Notes: generated by a model not told the origin, from the letters alone. A DNA stretch of 42,282 bases from an uncultured Pseudovibrio sp. (GCA_947502585.1 CANNAV010000020.1:1-42282), one strand, 5' to 3'. Shown: positions 15,939-26,165, numbered from the stretch's first letter. Program-made: numbers and translations.

Positions 15939-17059
15939 TCTACATCAGAACGGTGCGGACCGCGGCGAAAGCGGTCCAGATATACTGTCGACTGTAAGTC
16001 GTCGCGATCATAATCCCGGTAATGCCCAAACTTGAAGTATTGGGTGTTACCGGAAAAATCGTCATTGCCGATATAGCCAGTAACGCGTGCAATAAATCTG
16101 TTGTTGGCCCAGATCTCTATGATTCCCTGCCCGACGCGGCTTCCTTTGACACGGTAACGCATATCCACCCATCCGGTTGTTGGGTCCGGAAGCGCAGGAT
16201 CATCAGAAAGCTCAATCTGAATACCTGGCTGATCTGAATAGGTGTGTGGATCTGCCAGAAACGGAAACTTGGACGTGTCTTGCGTTTCAATCGCCTTTTT
16301 CAGCGCCGGAAGCGACAGACCACTGCCAAGGAACTCATCTGAGGTACGACTGGAATCATTCCTGTTGCGAAAGGCCTGCCGGTCCAAACTCAACATTTGC
16401 CGGAGCTCCTGCGAAAACCCTTTGAAGTCCTGCTGGTAGCTGCCTTCTGCCTGAGCAACCAGTTTGCGGGTATCGTTGTGCTGGACGGTGATGTGAAATA
16501 CACCGTTGTCAAAGCGTTGCGCCAGAAACGGGCTTCCGCCAGAATCCTCTTTCCATTGGCCAATTACCCAGCGCGTCGATCCGGCAGGCCAGACAGTGCC
16601 ATCAATTTTAAAGCTGAAGGAGTACCAGACTTCGTCGCCAAAATCACAACGGTTTTGGTGCGCCTCCCAAAGTTCGTTTTTCAGATTGCCCTCTGCATCC
16701 AGTTCATCATCACCAAACACTGTAATCGCCAGCGCATGCCCGCCATCACGCACCACATCGCTTTCGATCCGGAAATTTTCAGGCTTGTTCATGCGATGAA
16801 TATCCCAATTGCCGGCACTGGGATATTCATCAAAGTCATCAATGATGATGGCACACTTTGACTGCTGCATTTCATTAATGTGAACATCTCCATCTTGCCG
16901 GGGCGTCACGATGACATCAATTTTGTCCGAGGGCATTTCCTTTGGAGCAGGGTCATTGGCCAACAGGGGCTGAGGGCTCACTGGCAGATATAGACCCGCA
17001 AGCACGAGTGTGAGCAGACCGTATTTTCTGAAGGTGTGGCGTAGATCTGAACCCGGCAT
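15935..17059 (-). CDS. secreted polysaccharide lyase-like protein (heparin lyase I fold)
   Basis: This exported protein of about 374 aa starts with a signal peptide containing [22 protein letters not shown]. The mature part contains [74 protein letters not shown], and YFKFGHYRD near the C-terminus. These recall the jelly-roll polysaccharide lyase family that includes heparin lyase I (PF14099-like). Substrate and activity are not established, and it may be a structural relative. The ATG at 17059 is chosen because GGGAG lies six bases before it; an upstream GTG at 17077 is less likely. It is convergent with fhs. Confidence 0.65.
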   Translation of the reverse strand: MPGSDLRHTFRKYGLLTLVLAGLYLPVSPQPLLANDPAPKEMPSDKIDVIVTPRQDGDVHINEMQQSKCAIIIDDFDEYPSAGNWDIHRMNKPENFRIESDVVRDGGHALAITVFGDDELDAEGNLKNELWEAHQNRCDFGDEVWYSFSFKIDGTVWPAGSTRWVIGQWKEDSGGSPFLAQRFDNGVFHITVQHNDTRKLVAQAEGSYQQDFKGFSQELRQMLSLDRQAFRNRNDSSRTSDEFLGSGLSLPALKKAIETQDTSKFPFLADPHTYSDQPGIQIELSDDPALPDPTTGWVDMRYRVKGSRVGQGIIEIWANNRFIARVTGYIGNDDFSGNTQYFKFGHYRDYDRDDLQSTVYLDRFRRGPHRSDVD

Positions 17060-17998
17060 CTTATCTCCCAAAGGCACGGTGCTGGATTGATTGCAGATCA
17101 GGCCAATCTAGAGAAAATTTATTGCTGTGCTCACAAGAGTCTTTCGGGGTTTTTCAAAGGATTTGACGAAAAGCCTCAGGAAAAAGGCCCACAGATAATG
17201 TCCTCAACTGCGTCCAGGGGCATTTCCAGGTTATTTGCCGAAGGTCGCAAAAGCCCTGAATGTGCACATTTCCAAGTCTCTTTTCACCGGCATATTCGCG
17301 CACCTCCGACAATGCCTGCCTATCTGGCTTTGGACAGTCCCGTTCCTCCCCGGGCAAGAGTCGCCGCTGCTCGTTGTTGAGTTCAGGAGGATCGCCACGA
17401 AATTTACGGTCTGCCAGATCTTCGTTCCCTGTGTGCTAAAACACTACATCCAGTCACGCGCAATCTGAAGCCTTCCACCGCCATGCGTACGGCATCTGTA
17501 CGAGGCCACCATCATAAATTACTGAAATAGGATTATTTTACGGACCTGACGCTATTACTGCCTGTTTTGGCAAGTTCCCGAAGATGGTCCCCGCCATAAT
17601 CATCACGCAATGCAATTGCTTTACCAAAATAACCTCGACTAAATATGTCAATCAATCAGGGGACTGGTGTCAGTTTGTGCGAAGACCCCCTCAGGTACCC
17701 AGGCAACAGTGGCAACGAGTTGCGACAGGTCCCTGTCGATTTCAGGTCCTGGCCGCTGTCACCCGTCACTCGTCAACTTGATTGCCTCAAAGGACACCAA
17801 CGGTATTTCGGAACGCGCAGCACTCATACGAGCTGCGACAAACTTTTACCTGTGCCAGTAGCAACGCTCAGCACACTCTGCCCGGTCATCTGCACGCAGG
17901 TTAACGGGCTGGCTGGCAGAATCCTAACATACCAGGTGAAATTATGTATCAGAAAATCCTTTACCTGAAGCACCGGTCACGAGTATTAAGTAGAAACT
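17060..17998. other. gene-poor region
   Basis: More than 900 bases show only short frames on either strand with no recognisable protein family and no good ribosome binding sites. One minus-strand frame around 17154-17440 (with DLADRKFRGDPPELNNEQRRLL-like sequence split by stops) might be a decayed gene, but I cannot name it. No tRNA or strong hairpin was found. Confidence 0.5.
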
Positions 17999-18697
17999 AT
18001 GATAGATGGAATTGGATCCTCATTTACCGGGCTGATTCGCTCTGCGTCCTACAGCGCGGCTCGACAAGCACGAGTAAACCAGCAGGAAACCACACCTTTT
18101 TCCATTGAACACGCGGTTCCAAAAGACTCCATCACCATCAGAAGCGACCTTTCTGCCAATCCGGTAGCTGCCCCCTCCTCCTCTGAAAAGTCCAAAAACG
18201 GGAACGGACAGCTTTCTGATGGAGAGCAGCAACAGGTTCAAGAGCTTAAGACACGTGATGCGGAAGTTCGTGCGCACGAGCAAGCCCATGCAGCAACAGG
18301 CGGCACCTACGCCGGAGCAACGAGCTATACCGAGTCTCGCGGCCCGGATGGTCACAGCTATGCCATTGGCGGTGAAGTCTCAATCGACTCTGCGCCCATT
18401 GCCGGAGACCCGGAAGCCAGCATCCCCAAGCTGAATACAGTGATTGCAGCTGCTCTCGCTCCCGTGCAGCCATCCGGTCAGGATCAGGCCGTAGCCGCGC
18501 AAGCCCGGACCAACCTGGCGCAGGCCTATACCGAGCTCCGAGAAAAGAACTTCGGCAACAACAACGAGGATCAGAAAACAAGCAAAGTCAGTGGCTTACA
18601 ATACCTATTGAAGGTTCAGGAATACCCTGAAACCACCTCGGACCCATCTGCTCTGCTGCTCAACGCAACCCAAGCCTATCAGGCCGTTGCGGTTTAA
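17999..18697 (+). CDS. SprA-related HEQAH protein (putative metalloprotease fold)
   Basis: The protein has 232 aa. A low-complexity, Ser/Pro-rich first third precedes the conserved core LKTRDAEVRAHEQAHAA (HEQAH at residues 93-97). The core continues TGGTYAGATSYTESRGPDGHSYAIGGEVSID. This matches the SprA-related family, in which HExxH suggests a metal-dependent peptidase, although activity is not proven. The C-terminal part is helical with an Ala/Gln-rich segment. No signal peptide is seen. It stands alone, with no partner gene close by. Confidence 0.75.
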   Translation: MIDGIGSSFTGLIRSASYSAARQARVNQQETTPFSIEHAVPKDSITIRSDLSANPVAAPSSSEKSKNGNGQLSDGEQQQVQELKTRDAEVRAHEQAHAATGGTYAGATSYTESRGPDGHSYAIGGEVSIDSAPIAGDPEASIPKLNTVIAAALAPVQPSGQDQAVAAQARTNLAQAYTELREKNFGNNNEDQKTSKVSGLQYLLKVQEYPETTSDPSALLLNATQAYQAVAV

Positions 18698-19211
18698 AGC
18701 AAGTTGCTTCCTATTCTGTTCCGGGCTTTCTCGGCGCTTCATATGTGATTTTATCCGATTAAAGATTTTGGGCGAATGGACTGGGCAGAGTACATCCTGT
18801 GGCGCTTCGGAAACGTGTTACAGGATTCGTGGAACAAAGGCGCCCATCCTGCATAGGTGATTATTCAGGACAAACCCGTCCTCTCACAGGAACGCGGCCT
18901 CGGTGGCGGCCATGGAGGCGGTCAGCGCTGGTTTTGATTCCTTCCGTACTACAAGCAGGACATATCATAAGTTATGGCAGGTTGCGGGTCATGCCTGCGA
19001 CCTCTTTTCCCAAGAGGAGCTCTAAAACTTCTTCAGGGCGGCAGGATAAAAAATTCATTAAACGCGCCAGACCCTTGACAAAATCAATTATTGTTAAATG
19101 AGGTGCGCAACAGAAGCTGTAATTGGAGAGGTGTTCTGTGCCGCTGCGAGCTGGAGACAGCCGGGTTGACTGCTCGATATTATGTAACTGATGAGGAGAG
19201 AAATGGGAATA
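18698..19211. other. intergenic region before the tRNA genes
   Basis: About 510 bases without a convincing gene. A short plus-strand frame near 18915-19026 (MEAVSAGFDSFRTTSRTYHK...) looks protein-like but has no upstream start region and could be a remnant. The stretch downstream of the tRNA 3' ends shows no clear terminator. Confidence 0.4.
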
Positions 19212-19288
<77 letters not shown>

Positions 19289-19309
19289 ATCTATCTTCGT
19301 GTTGACGAA

Positions 19310-19386
<77 letters not shown>

Positions 19387-19390
19387 ATCT

Positions 19391-19775
19391 CATCAACCAG
19401 ACACCCTGCGGCGTCTTGTTGAGGCAGGTATATAGGCAGAGTTTTAAAGCTTGGCAAGCGCGTTTTATAGTTTTTCCCAATTCATGCGAGAAATTTTCAA
19501 AAACAGCATTCAATTGTTGAAAACACTGAAATTACATAGACTTAAACAATACAGGTGAAGACTGTGAAAACTTTAGCTTTTCCACAACGTGCAGGTAAAA
19601 AAGAGGGTGAGCGCAAAAGGCTCACCCCAAGAACATTCCAGAGACCCGTAATCTGGGTCTGCAATCGCCAAACTGAGGTCAATAACAAAACTTGAATATT
19701 GAACTCACGTTTTAATTCGCAGAAATAACCTGAGTAGTCAAGTCATATTATAAAAGAAAATCAAAATGGAGAGGA
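19391..19775. other. intergenic region between tRNA-Pro and exoR
   Basis: A/T-rich stretch of about 385 bases. It holds the terminator of exoR at 19595-19627 and the promoter region of the tRNA genes on the minus strand. No further gene is seen. Confidence 0.5.
19595..19627 (-). terminator. Rho-independent terminator downstream of exoR
   Basis: GGGTGAGC (19605-19612) and GCTCACCC (19620-19627) are perfect 8-base inverted repeats with a 7-base loop. On the minus strand they are followed by TCTTTTTTACC. It lies about 150 bases after the exoR stop. Confidence 0.8.
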
Positions 19776-20672
19776 TTAGTTGCTTGATGCAATCACGCGA
19801 CCGCGCTTAATCAGCCATGCATCTGCCCATTCAGCGGAGTTGCGGCGCTCTTTTTCAGAGGCCAGAGAGAACGCCTTCTCGTGGAGAGCAACAATCCATG
19901 CATCTTTATCACCGCCAACCACTTGCTGGCGTGCCAGGGTCATCCATTTCAGGCCTGTCATACGTGCGGTTGTCAGCTCTTCTGTAAAGTACAGCAGCGC
20001 GCCAAACCTGGCCTGCGCTCCGACGTGGCCTTTTACGGCTGCAAGTTTCAACCAGCGGGCAGCAAGCCGACGGTCATAATCTGGCAGTTTATCATTCAGA
20101 TACATTATGCCGAGATTGTATTGTGCATTGGCGTCGCCAAAGTAGGACGCAGCGTAAGTGAACACCTCACGCGCTTTATGCGTGTTTTGTTTGACCGGGC
20201 TATCACCAATGCCTGTCAGGAAGTAGCGGCCAAGCTCGACCAGAGAGCTTGCAACAAATGGAGCTGAACTCGCTTTAGCACCCTCGGAAGAGTATTCGCG
20301 TACGACTTGGGAAAAATATTGGAACGCCTGAAGATCATCTTCCGGCACACCGTCTCCCTGCGCGTACATTCTGCCAAGCTTCCAGGCAGCCATGGCCTGT
20401 CCGTTTTCAGCAGCGTAGCGAAGTGGCGAAAGAGCCTTGTCTTTTTCACCAGAGTAGTACGCGCGGGCACCATCCCTCAAAGCTTGTTGAGGTGTTACAT
20501 TTGCCATCTGGTTGATGGCAGCCATTGCACTCTCACTTTTGCTGGTCTCCGAAGCTTGTACACTGCTGAGAGCAAAGAGAGTAAGAACTGAGGCGTAGCT
20601 CAAGCTTGTTATAAGACGCATCAACGCAGCGTAGTGCGTTCCCATTTCATCTTTAAACCGAGCTTTTTTCAA
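19776..20672 (-). CDS. exoR: ExoR-like Sel1-repeat periplasmic regulator
   Basis: The protein has about 298 aa. After a signal segment (MRLITSLSYASVLTLFALSSVQAS) it contains Sel1-type helical repeats. Examples are AENGQAMAAWKLGRMYAQGDGV, FGDANAQYNLGIMYLNDKL and KGHVGAQARFGALLYF. The C-terminal LHEKAFSLASEKERR closely matches rhizobial ExoR. In those bacteria ExoR sits in the periplasm, represses the ExoS/ChvG-ChvI system and so controls exopolysaccharide and motility genes; that role is inferred here. The start is uncertain. A TTG at 20672 has GAGGT five to six bases upstream, while internal ATGs at GTHY or just before RLITSL give shorter signal peptides. No chvG/chvI genes are nearby. Confidence 0.78.
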   Translation of the reverse strand: MKKARFKDEMGTHYAALMRLITSLSYASVLTLFALSSVQASETSKSESAMAAINQMANVTPQQALRDGARAYYSGEKDKALSPLRYAAENGQAMAAWKLGRMYAQGDGVPEDDLQAFQYFSQVVREYSSEGAKASSAPFVASSLVELGRYFLTGIGDSPVKQNTHKAREVFTYAASYFGDANAQYNLGIMYLNDKLPDYDRRLAARWLKLAAVKGHVGAQARFGALLYFTEELTTARMTGLKWMTLARQQVVGGDKDAWIVALHEKAFSLASEKERRNSAEWADAWLIKRGRVIASSN

Positions 20673-21265
20673 AGTACCTCACTTGACCACCGTCGAACTG
20701 CCAATGGCTCTGGCTTCTTGCTCTTTTAATACCTACTTTGTGTGTTCGGGCTATGAAGTAAAAAAATGTCAATTTTGTTTCCAAAGGTGACATACCTTCA
20801 AATTGTCACAAATGATCTTACAAATGCCCAGTTCTCTATCTTATTGACAAAAATACTACACAGTTCGTCCATCTCTCAAAGGTGGACAAGGCAAACTATC
20901 CAATTTGCCTGAGCTGAACCAGTGTCAGTTTCCGCCATTCGGGTCAGCGCAAAATGCTGTTGCATACTCGCAACAATCCGCAGCAGTTGACGTAACTGCC
21001 GTGTATATCCGCTGTAAAATTTTGATCACAGTCCTTGGGGGCAATGACAAATGCCATTTGTATTTTCGCCGAGATTGGCGCATATGGCATCAGATGCCCA
21101 TTTTTGATGGGGATCATCACAAACAGGTAAGCGAAAAAGCGTATGCCTGACGCTTACCCACAAGGAACAAGAGCAGAACCCCGGCAGATCTTTGCCCTTT
21201 TCTTTCAGTCCTGCAAAACTGCCGTTTGATTCGAGACTATTTAAGCGGAAGACCAAAGAGGTACG
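20673..21265. other. divergent control region between exoR and parE
   Basis: Nearly 600 bases without a supported gene. GGTAAGCG (21126-21133) and CGCTTACC (21151-21158) form a perfect 8-base inverted repeat about 110 bases before parE, which could be a leader hairpin or operator. TGTCAA at 20768-20773 reads TTGACA on the minus strand and could be an exoR -35 element. No small ORF with family resemblance is seen. Confidence 0.45.
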
Positions 21266-23356
21266 ATGAGCACGCCTGATGATCTGTTTGCAGATGTTAC
21301 CAAAAGCATGGATGAGCTTACATCCTCTTCTGGCAACGCTGAGAAGAAACAAGCACCAGCCGCAAGCACACCGACCTCATCTGCAAAGCCTTCATCCGCA
21401 GGCGGGACAACTCCTGTCGGTGGTGAGAGAGGGTATACAGCAGCTGACATTGAAGTACTTGAAGGTCTGGAGCCTGTACGGCGCCGTCCTGGAATGTATA
21501 TTGGCGGCACGGATGAAAAAGCGCTGCACCACTTATTCGCTGAAGTGATTGACAACTCCATGGATGAGGCCGTTGCAGGCCACGCCAGCTGGATTGATGT
21601 CTCCCTGGGTGATGATGGTTACCTGACGATTACTGATAATGGCCGCGGTATCCCGATTGATCCGCATCCTAAATATAAAGATAAATCCGCTCTGGAAGTC
21701 ATTATGACAACCCTGCATGCCGGTGGTAAGTTTGACAGCAAAGTCTATGAGACCTCGGGTGGTCTGCATGGTGTTGGTATTTCGGTTGTAAATGCGCTCT
21801 CTGAAGAGCTGGTGGTTGAGGTTGCACGTAATCGCAAGCTGTATCGCCAGACGTTCCGTCGTGGCCTTGCCGATGGTGGCCTTGAGCTGGTGGGTGATGT
21901 TCACAATCGCCGTGGCACCATGGTGCGGTTTAAGCCTGATGTGGAGATATTCGGTAAGACTCTCAAATTCAGGCCTGCCCGTTTGATGAAGATGGCGCGC
22001 TCCAAGGCCTACCTGTTTGGTGGCGTGGAGATTCGCTGGCGCTGTGCCTCGGCCCTTGCCGATGAAGCCAATGGAGTACCTGAGACTGCGACCTTCCATT
22101 TTCCGGGTGGCCTGAAGGATTATCTGGAAGAAGCTCTTGGCAAAGAGCGCCGTGTTATTGATGAGGTTTTTGCTGGCCGGACACAGGCGACAGGCAAACA
22201 TGGCTCTGTTGAGTGGGCCGTTGCCTGGTTTGCCGGGGATGGGTTCGTCAACTCTTATTGTAATACTGTGCCAACATCAGAAGGCGGAACACACGAGACA
22301 GGACTTCGCTATGCGCTACTGCGCGGACTAAAAGCGTATGGAGAGCTGATTGGCAACAAGAAGGCCACCATAATTACGGGTGATGACGTTTTAACGTCAG
22401 CGGCTGGTATGCTTTCTGTTTTTGTGCGTGAGCCTGAGTTCGTTGGGCAAACAAAAGAAAAGTTGGCTACAAACGAAGCAACCCGTATTGCGGAAACTGC
22501 TGTCCGTGACGCATTCGACCACTGGCTGACAGCCTCCCCCAACCAGGCAAACAAGCTGCTAGAGTGGGTGGTTGATCGTGCTGAAGAGCGCCTGAAGCGT
22601 CGTCAGGAGAAGGATGTTGCGCGCAAAACCGCTGTACGTCGCCTTCGCCTGCCCGGCAAGCTCGCTGATTGCTCTACAAGCAAATCTGATGGCACAGAAC
22701 TGTTTATCGTGGAGGGTGACTCTGCAGGTGGCTCAGCAAAACAAGCCCGCAATCGTTCGACGCAGGCCATTCTGCCGCTACGTGGTAAAATCCTGAACGT
22801 GGCGAATGCTGGCCGTGATAAACTTGTAGCGAACCAGCTGCTGTCTGATCTCATTCAGGCGCTTGGGTGTGGAACGCGCTCCAGTTATCAGGATAAAGAC
22901 CTGCGCTATGAGCGTATTATTATCATGACTGATGCGGACGTTGACGGTGCACATATTGCAGCCTTGCTGATTACATTTTTCTATCAAGAGATGCCGGATC
23001 TGGTCAATAATGGCCACCTCTACCTTGCTGTCCCTCCACTTTACCGGATAAGTCAGGGCGGAAAGACGCTTTATGCACGGGATGATGAGCATCGTGAGCA
23101 GCTTTTGAAAACCAGCTTCAGGAAGAATGGCAAGATTGAAATTGGCCGTTTTAAGGGGTTAGGTGAGATGTTGCCTGCTCAGCTCAAGGAAACCACTATG
23201 GATCCGAAACGCCGTACACTTTTGAAAGTGATTGTTGGCGAGGATGAGGTCAGCGAAACCCGCAATGCAGTCGAGCGGTTGATGGGGAACAAACCAGAAG
23301 CACGCTTCAACTTCATTCAGGAGCGCGCGGAGTTTGCAACTGATCTGGATATTTAA
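21266..23356 (+). CDS. parE: DNA topoisomerase IV subunit B
   Basis: ParE is the ATPase subunit that with ParC decatenates daughter chromosomes. It has 696 aa. A Ser/Ala/Pro-rich N-terminal extension (about 55 residues) precedes the GHKL ATPase domain: LEGLEPVRRRPGMYIGG, VIDNSMDEAVAG, TDNGRGIP and YETSGGLHGVGISVVNALS. The TOPRIM domain follows, with EGDSAGGSAKQARNR (E483) and DADVDGAHI (D556, D558). The C-terminal part ends in the short form seen in ParE rather than the longer GyrB. The alphaproteobacterial length and RNRSTQAILPLRGKILN support parE over gyrB. Confidence 0.92.
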   Translation: MSTPDDLFADVTKSMDELTSSSGNAEKKQAPAASTPTSSAKPSSAGGTTPVGGERGYTAADIEVLEGLEPVRRRPGMYIGGTDEKALHHLFAEVIDNSMDEAVAGHASWIDVSLGDDGYLTITDNGRGIPIDPHPKYKDKSALEVIMTTLHAGGKFDSKVYETSGGLHGVGISVVNALSEELVVEVARNRKLYRQTFRRGLADGGLELVGDVHNRRGTMVRFKPDVEIFGKTLKFRPARLMKMARSKAYLFGGVEIRWRCASALADEANGVPETATFHFPGGLKDYLEEALGKERRVIDEVFAGRTQATGKHGSVEWAVAWFAGDGFVNSYCNTVPTSEGGTHETGLRYALLRGLKAYGELIGNKKATIITGDDVLTSAAGMLSVFVREPEFVGQTKEKLATNEATRIAETAVRDAFDHWLTASPNQANKLLEWVVDRAEERLKRRQEKDVARKTAVRRLRLPGKLADCSTSKSDGTELFIVEGDSAGGSAKQARNRSTQAILPLRGKILNVANAGRDKLVANQLLSDLIQALGCGTRSSYQDKDLRYERIIIMTDADVDGAHIAALLITFFYQEMPDLVNNGHLYLAVPPLYRISQGGKTLYARDDEHREQLLKTSFRKNGKIEIGRFKGLGEMLPAQLKETTMDPKRRTLLKVIVGEDEVSETRNAVERLMGNKPEARFNFIQERAEFATDLDI

Positions 23357-23563
23357 AAGACCTTTAATTTTGAATAGTTGTTAAGTTTTACGTAGGTTAT
23401 AATTCGGCAACCCTGGCATAATATGAAGGAATATATAGGTTATACCGCAGAATTTATTGACAACGCCGCTTAGAAATGTTGTGTTCCGCCAAACTGGTTG
23501 GACAAACATGTAACTCATACGCCTACCAGCTTTTCTCCTCAATTATCGTAAAGAACATGAAAT

Positions 23564-24997
23564 ATGTCGTTTTCCACTCTCGGACTTAGTGAGAAAGTTA
23601 TTGCCGCTGTAGAAGCCTCTGGCTATACAGAACCGACTGCCATTCAGGCACGCGCCATACCTTACGTTCTGGAACGGAGAGATGTCCTCGGGATTGCTCA
23701 AACCGGAACCGGGAAAACAGCAAGCTTTACGCTGCCGATGATCACTCTTCTGGAAAAAGGCCGTGCGCGCGCCCGGATGCCAAGAACTCTTATTCTTGAG
23801 CCGACCCGTGAGCTTGCAGCGCAGGTGGAAGACAACTTTAATCGTTATGGCGTCAATCACAAACTAAATGTTGCATTGCTGATCGGCGGAATATCCTTTG
23901 CTGAGCAGGACCGAAAACTTGAGCGTGGCGCTGATGTTCTCATCGCAACACCTGGCCGTCTGCTTGATCATTTCGAGCGCGGTAAGCTGCTGTTGCAGGG
24001 CGTGGATATTCTTGTTATCGACGAAGCTGACCGCATGCTGGATATGGGCTTTATTCCGGCCATCGAACGCATTTGTAAGCTTATTCCATTCACGCGTCAG
24101 ACTCTGTTCTTCTCCGCAACTATGCCGACTGAGATTCAGCGCTTAACCGATACCTTCCTTCAGAACCCGGCAAAAGTTGAAGTGGCAAATGCCTCTACAA
24201 CGGCGGATACTGTGACGCAATATATTGCAGCGGCCGACGCAGAAGATTATGAGAAGCGCACAAAGTTGCGCGAGTTGATTCAAGGTGCTGAGGATTTACA
24301 GAATGCGATCGTATTCTGTAATCGTAAACGCGATGTGGCCACCCTCTTCCGTTCGCTTGTGCGTTATGAGTTTTCTGTTGGTGCACTTCATGGTGACATG
24401 GACCAGCGCTCTCGCATGACCATGCTGGACAACTTCAAGAAGGGACACATCAAGGTTCTGGTTGCCAGTGATGTTGCTGCACGTGGCCTTGATATTCCTA
24501 TTGTGAGCCACGTCTTTAATTTTGATCTTCCTATTCATGCAGAAGATTACGTCCACCGCATCGGCCGTACAGGGCGCGCAGGCCGGGAAGGTACTGCTAT
24601 TTCAATTGTGACGACGAAGGACCAGAAAGCATTGCAGGCGATCAACGAGGTGATTGGAAACGAACTGGAGTGGCTTGGCGAACCGATTGATTTCTCCCGG
24701 CCTGCTGACGAGAAGAAATCTCGCCGCCGCACTTCCCGTAACCCAAAAGACAAAAGCCGCTCGCGCAAACTGAAGACTGAAGCCCAGGAAACAACAGTTC
24801 AGGAAACCGAACCTGTACCAGCAGGCCTTGAAGAACAGCCAGTGGTTCCAATGCAATCTTATCGGCGTGATGCGCCACCTCGTCCACGGGGTGGCCGCCG
24901 CGCAAACCAGCCTAAAGATGATGCAATTTTCCGGAACTCAAGCCATATACCGGCCTTCTTACTGCGGAAAACTCGTTCCAAAGCTCAAAGCCGATAA
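23564..24997 (+). CDS. DEAD-box ATP-dependent RNA helicase (RhlE-like)
   Basis: This cytoplasmic RNA helicase of 477 aa probably acts in ribosome assembly or mRNA turnover. Motifs in order are the Q motif (TEPTAIQARAIP), AQTGTGKT, PTRELAAQ, TPGRLLDH, DEAD in VIDEADRMLD, SAT in FFSATMP, VFCNRKRDV, ARGLDIP and HRIGRTGRAG. The tail after about residue 385 is basic and disordered (KKSRRRTSRNPKDKSRSRK; PRPRGGRRANQP), typical for RNA binding. The gene lies 207 bases after parE and is separate from it. Confidence 0.9.
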   Translation: MSFSTLGLSEKVIAAVEASGYTEPTAIQARAIPYVLERRDVLGIAQTGTGKTASFTLPMITLLEKGRARARMPRTLILEPTRELAAQVEDNFNRYGVNHKLNVALLIGGISFAEQDRKLERGADVLIATPGRLLDHFERGKLLLQGVDILVIDEADRMLDMGFIPAIERICKLIPFTRQTLFFSATMPTEIQRLTDTFLQNPAKVEVANASTTADTVTQYIAAADAEDYEKRTKLRELIQGAEDLQNAIVFCNRKRDVATLFRSLVRYEFSVGALHGDMDQRSRMTMLDNFKKGHIKVLVASDVAARGLDIPIVSHVFNFDLPIHAEDYVHRIGRTGRAGREGTAISIVTTKDQKALQAINEVIGNELEWLGEPIDFSRPADEKKSRRRTSRNPKDKSRSRKLKTEAQETTVQETEPVPAGLEEQPVVPMQSYRRDAPPRPRGGRRANQPKDDAIFRNSSHIPAFLLRKTRSKAQSR

Positions 24998-25012
24998 CCC
25001 ACTTTCCCTTGG

Positions 25013-25027
25013 TTAACCACTGGTTAG
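25013..25027 (+). promoter_or_regulatory. CtrA-like box upstream of the GGDEF gene
   Basis: TTAA-CCACTGG-TTAG has the spacing of the alphaproteobacterial CtrA site (TTAA-N7-TTAA) with one mismatch. It is also an inverted repeat (TAACCA-C-TGGTTA). It lies about 80 bases before the diguanylate cyclase start, in an A/T-rich stretch with further TTAA sites. Binding is only suggested. Confidence 0.35.
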
Positions 25028-25106
25028 ATATATCCCATTAATAAGCTAATGTTAAATTAGTTTATTAATTATGGGTTAGCCCTTCCCGTGACGCGGTGAT
25101 GCAATC

Positions 25107-26165
25107 ATGAGTCAAGAAGACGAGTTCAAGCGTACGATCGTTTATGCAGACAGTGCGCTCGATTACATCAAAACAAATATGCTTCCAGCGTTTCCGCGCA
25201 ATTATGAGTTATGGTATTCTTACGCTTCCGGGTTTAACCGGACCCTTAACCGGACCATCAACAAGATTCTTGCCCGCGATGGTAAAGTCTCTCCTGAAGA
25301 GACACAAAAGATCTACAACCGCTTCTTGTCGCCTAATCGTCTGGGTGAGCGCATTGATGAAGTTGGTGACAAGATCTCCGAGGAAGTTCGGGAACTGATT
25401 TCTGCGCTTGATAAGGGAACACTCAAAACCACCGAATATGGTGAAGAGCTGACCCGTACGCTGAGTGCTCTTGAGAAAGTCAGTGATCGTTCTCAACTCT
25501 CCCAACTTGTAATCCAACTAGCAAAACTGACCACTGAGACTGCAGTGAGCAATCAGGAGCTCCGCGAACAATTGGTTGGTTCCCGGCACCAGATTGGTGT
25601 TTTACAGGAAGGCTTGGAAGCGATCCGTTATGAATCGCTCACTGATGAGCTGACCACACTGAACAACCGTAAGCATTTCGATCAAAGTCTTTTACGTGCG
25701 GTTACAGAGGCAGAAGATAGTCATGCTCCCCTTTCCTTGCTGATTTCAGATATCGACCACTTCAAGCAATTTAATGATAACTACGGCCATCAGACCGGCG
25801 ACCAGGTTCTTCGACTTGTGGCGCTGGCAGTAAAGCAGAACGTCAAAAACAACGATATTGCGTGTCGTTATGGTGGCGAAGAATTCGGTATTATTTTACC
25901 AAGAACCACCATTGAAGATGCAAAGGTGGTTGCAGAGAAGATCCGTAAGAACGTTGTTGCAAAGGAATTGGTGAAACGGTCAACCGGCGAAAACCTGGGT
26001 CGTATCACCATTTCAATTGGCATTTCGACATTCCGGGCTGGTGACAGTGCGGAGAGCATGGTGTCCCGTGCGGACCTTGCACTTTATGCCGCCAAGAAAG
26101 CAGGCCGCAACCTCGTGAAAGCTGAGAAGGGGAAGAAGATCCCCAGTGTAACTCAGGTTGCCTGA
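25107..26165 (+). CDS. GGDEF-domain diguanylate cyclase
   Basis: The protein of 352 aa is predicted to make cyclic di-GMP. The first 170 residues form a soluble, largely helical region with no membrane segment (YADSALDYIKTNMLPAFPRNYELWYSYASG). It resembles N-terminal parts of other alphaproteobacterial cytoplasmic cyclases but has no named domain I recognise. The GGDEF domain follows: DELTTLNNRKHFD, LSLLISDIDHFKQFNDNYGHQTGDQVL, and the active loop RYGGEEF with GGEEF at 256-260. The residues before it (KNND) do not form an RxxD inhibitory site, so product inhibition is unlikely. Its stop is 12 bases from the stop of the convergent TfoX-type gene. Confidence 0.9.
   Translation: MSQEDEFKRTIVYADSALDYIKTNMLPAFPRNYELWYSYASGFNRTLNRTINKILARDGKVSPEETQKIYNRFLSPNRLGERIDEVGDKISEEVRELISALDKGTLKTTEYGEELTRTLSALEKVSDRSQLSQLVIQLAKLTTETAVSNQELREQLVGSRHQIGVLQEGLEAIRYESLTDELTTLNNRKHFDQSLLRAVTEAEDSHAPLSLLISDIDHFKQFNDNYGHQTGDQVLRLVALAVKQNVKNNDIACRYGGEEFGIILPRTTIEDAKVVAEKIRKNVVAKELVKRSTGENLGRITISIGISTFRAGDSAESMVSRADLALYAAKKAGRNLVKAEKGKKIPSVTQVA

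Noticed and set aside
17642..17760. CRISPR or repeat array in the gene-poor stretch
   Set aside because: No regularly spaced repeats could be found; shared words such as GGTACCCAGGC (also near 13012) occur only once each.
18915..19026. Short phasin-like reading frame between the HEQAH gene and the tRNAs
   Set aside because: About 37 codons from the ATG, a stop upstream and only a vague resemblance. Not enough to call a gene.
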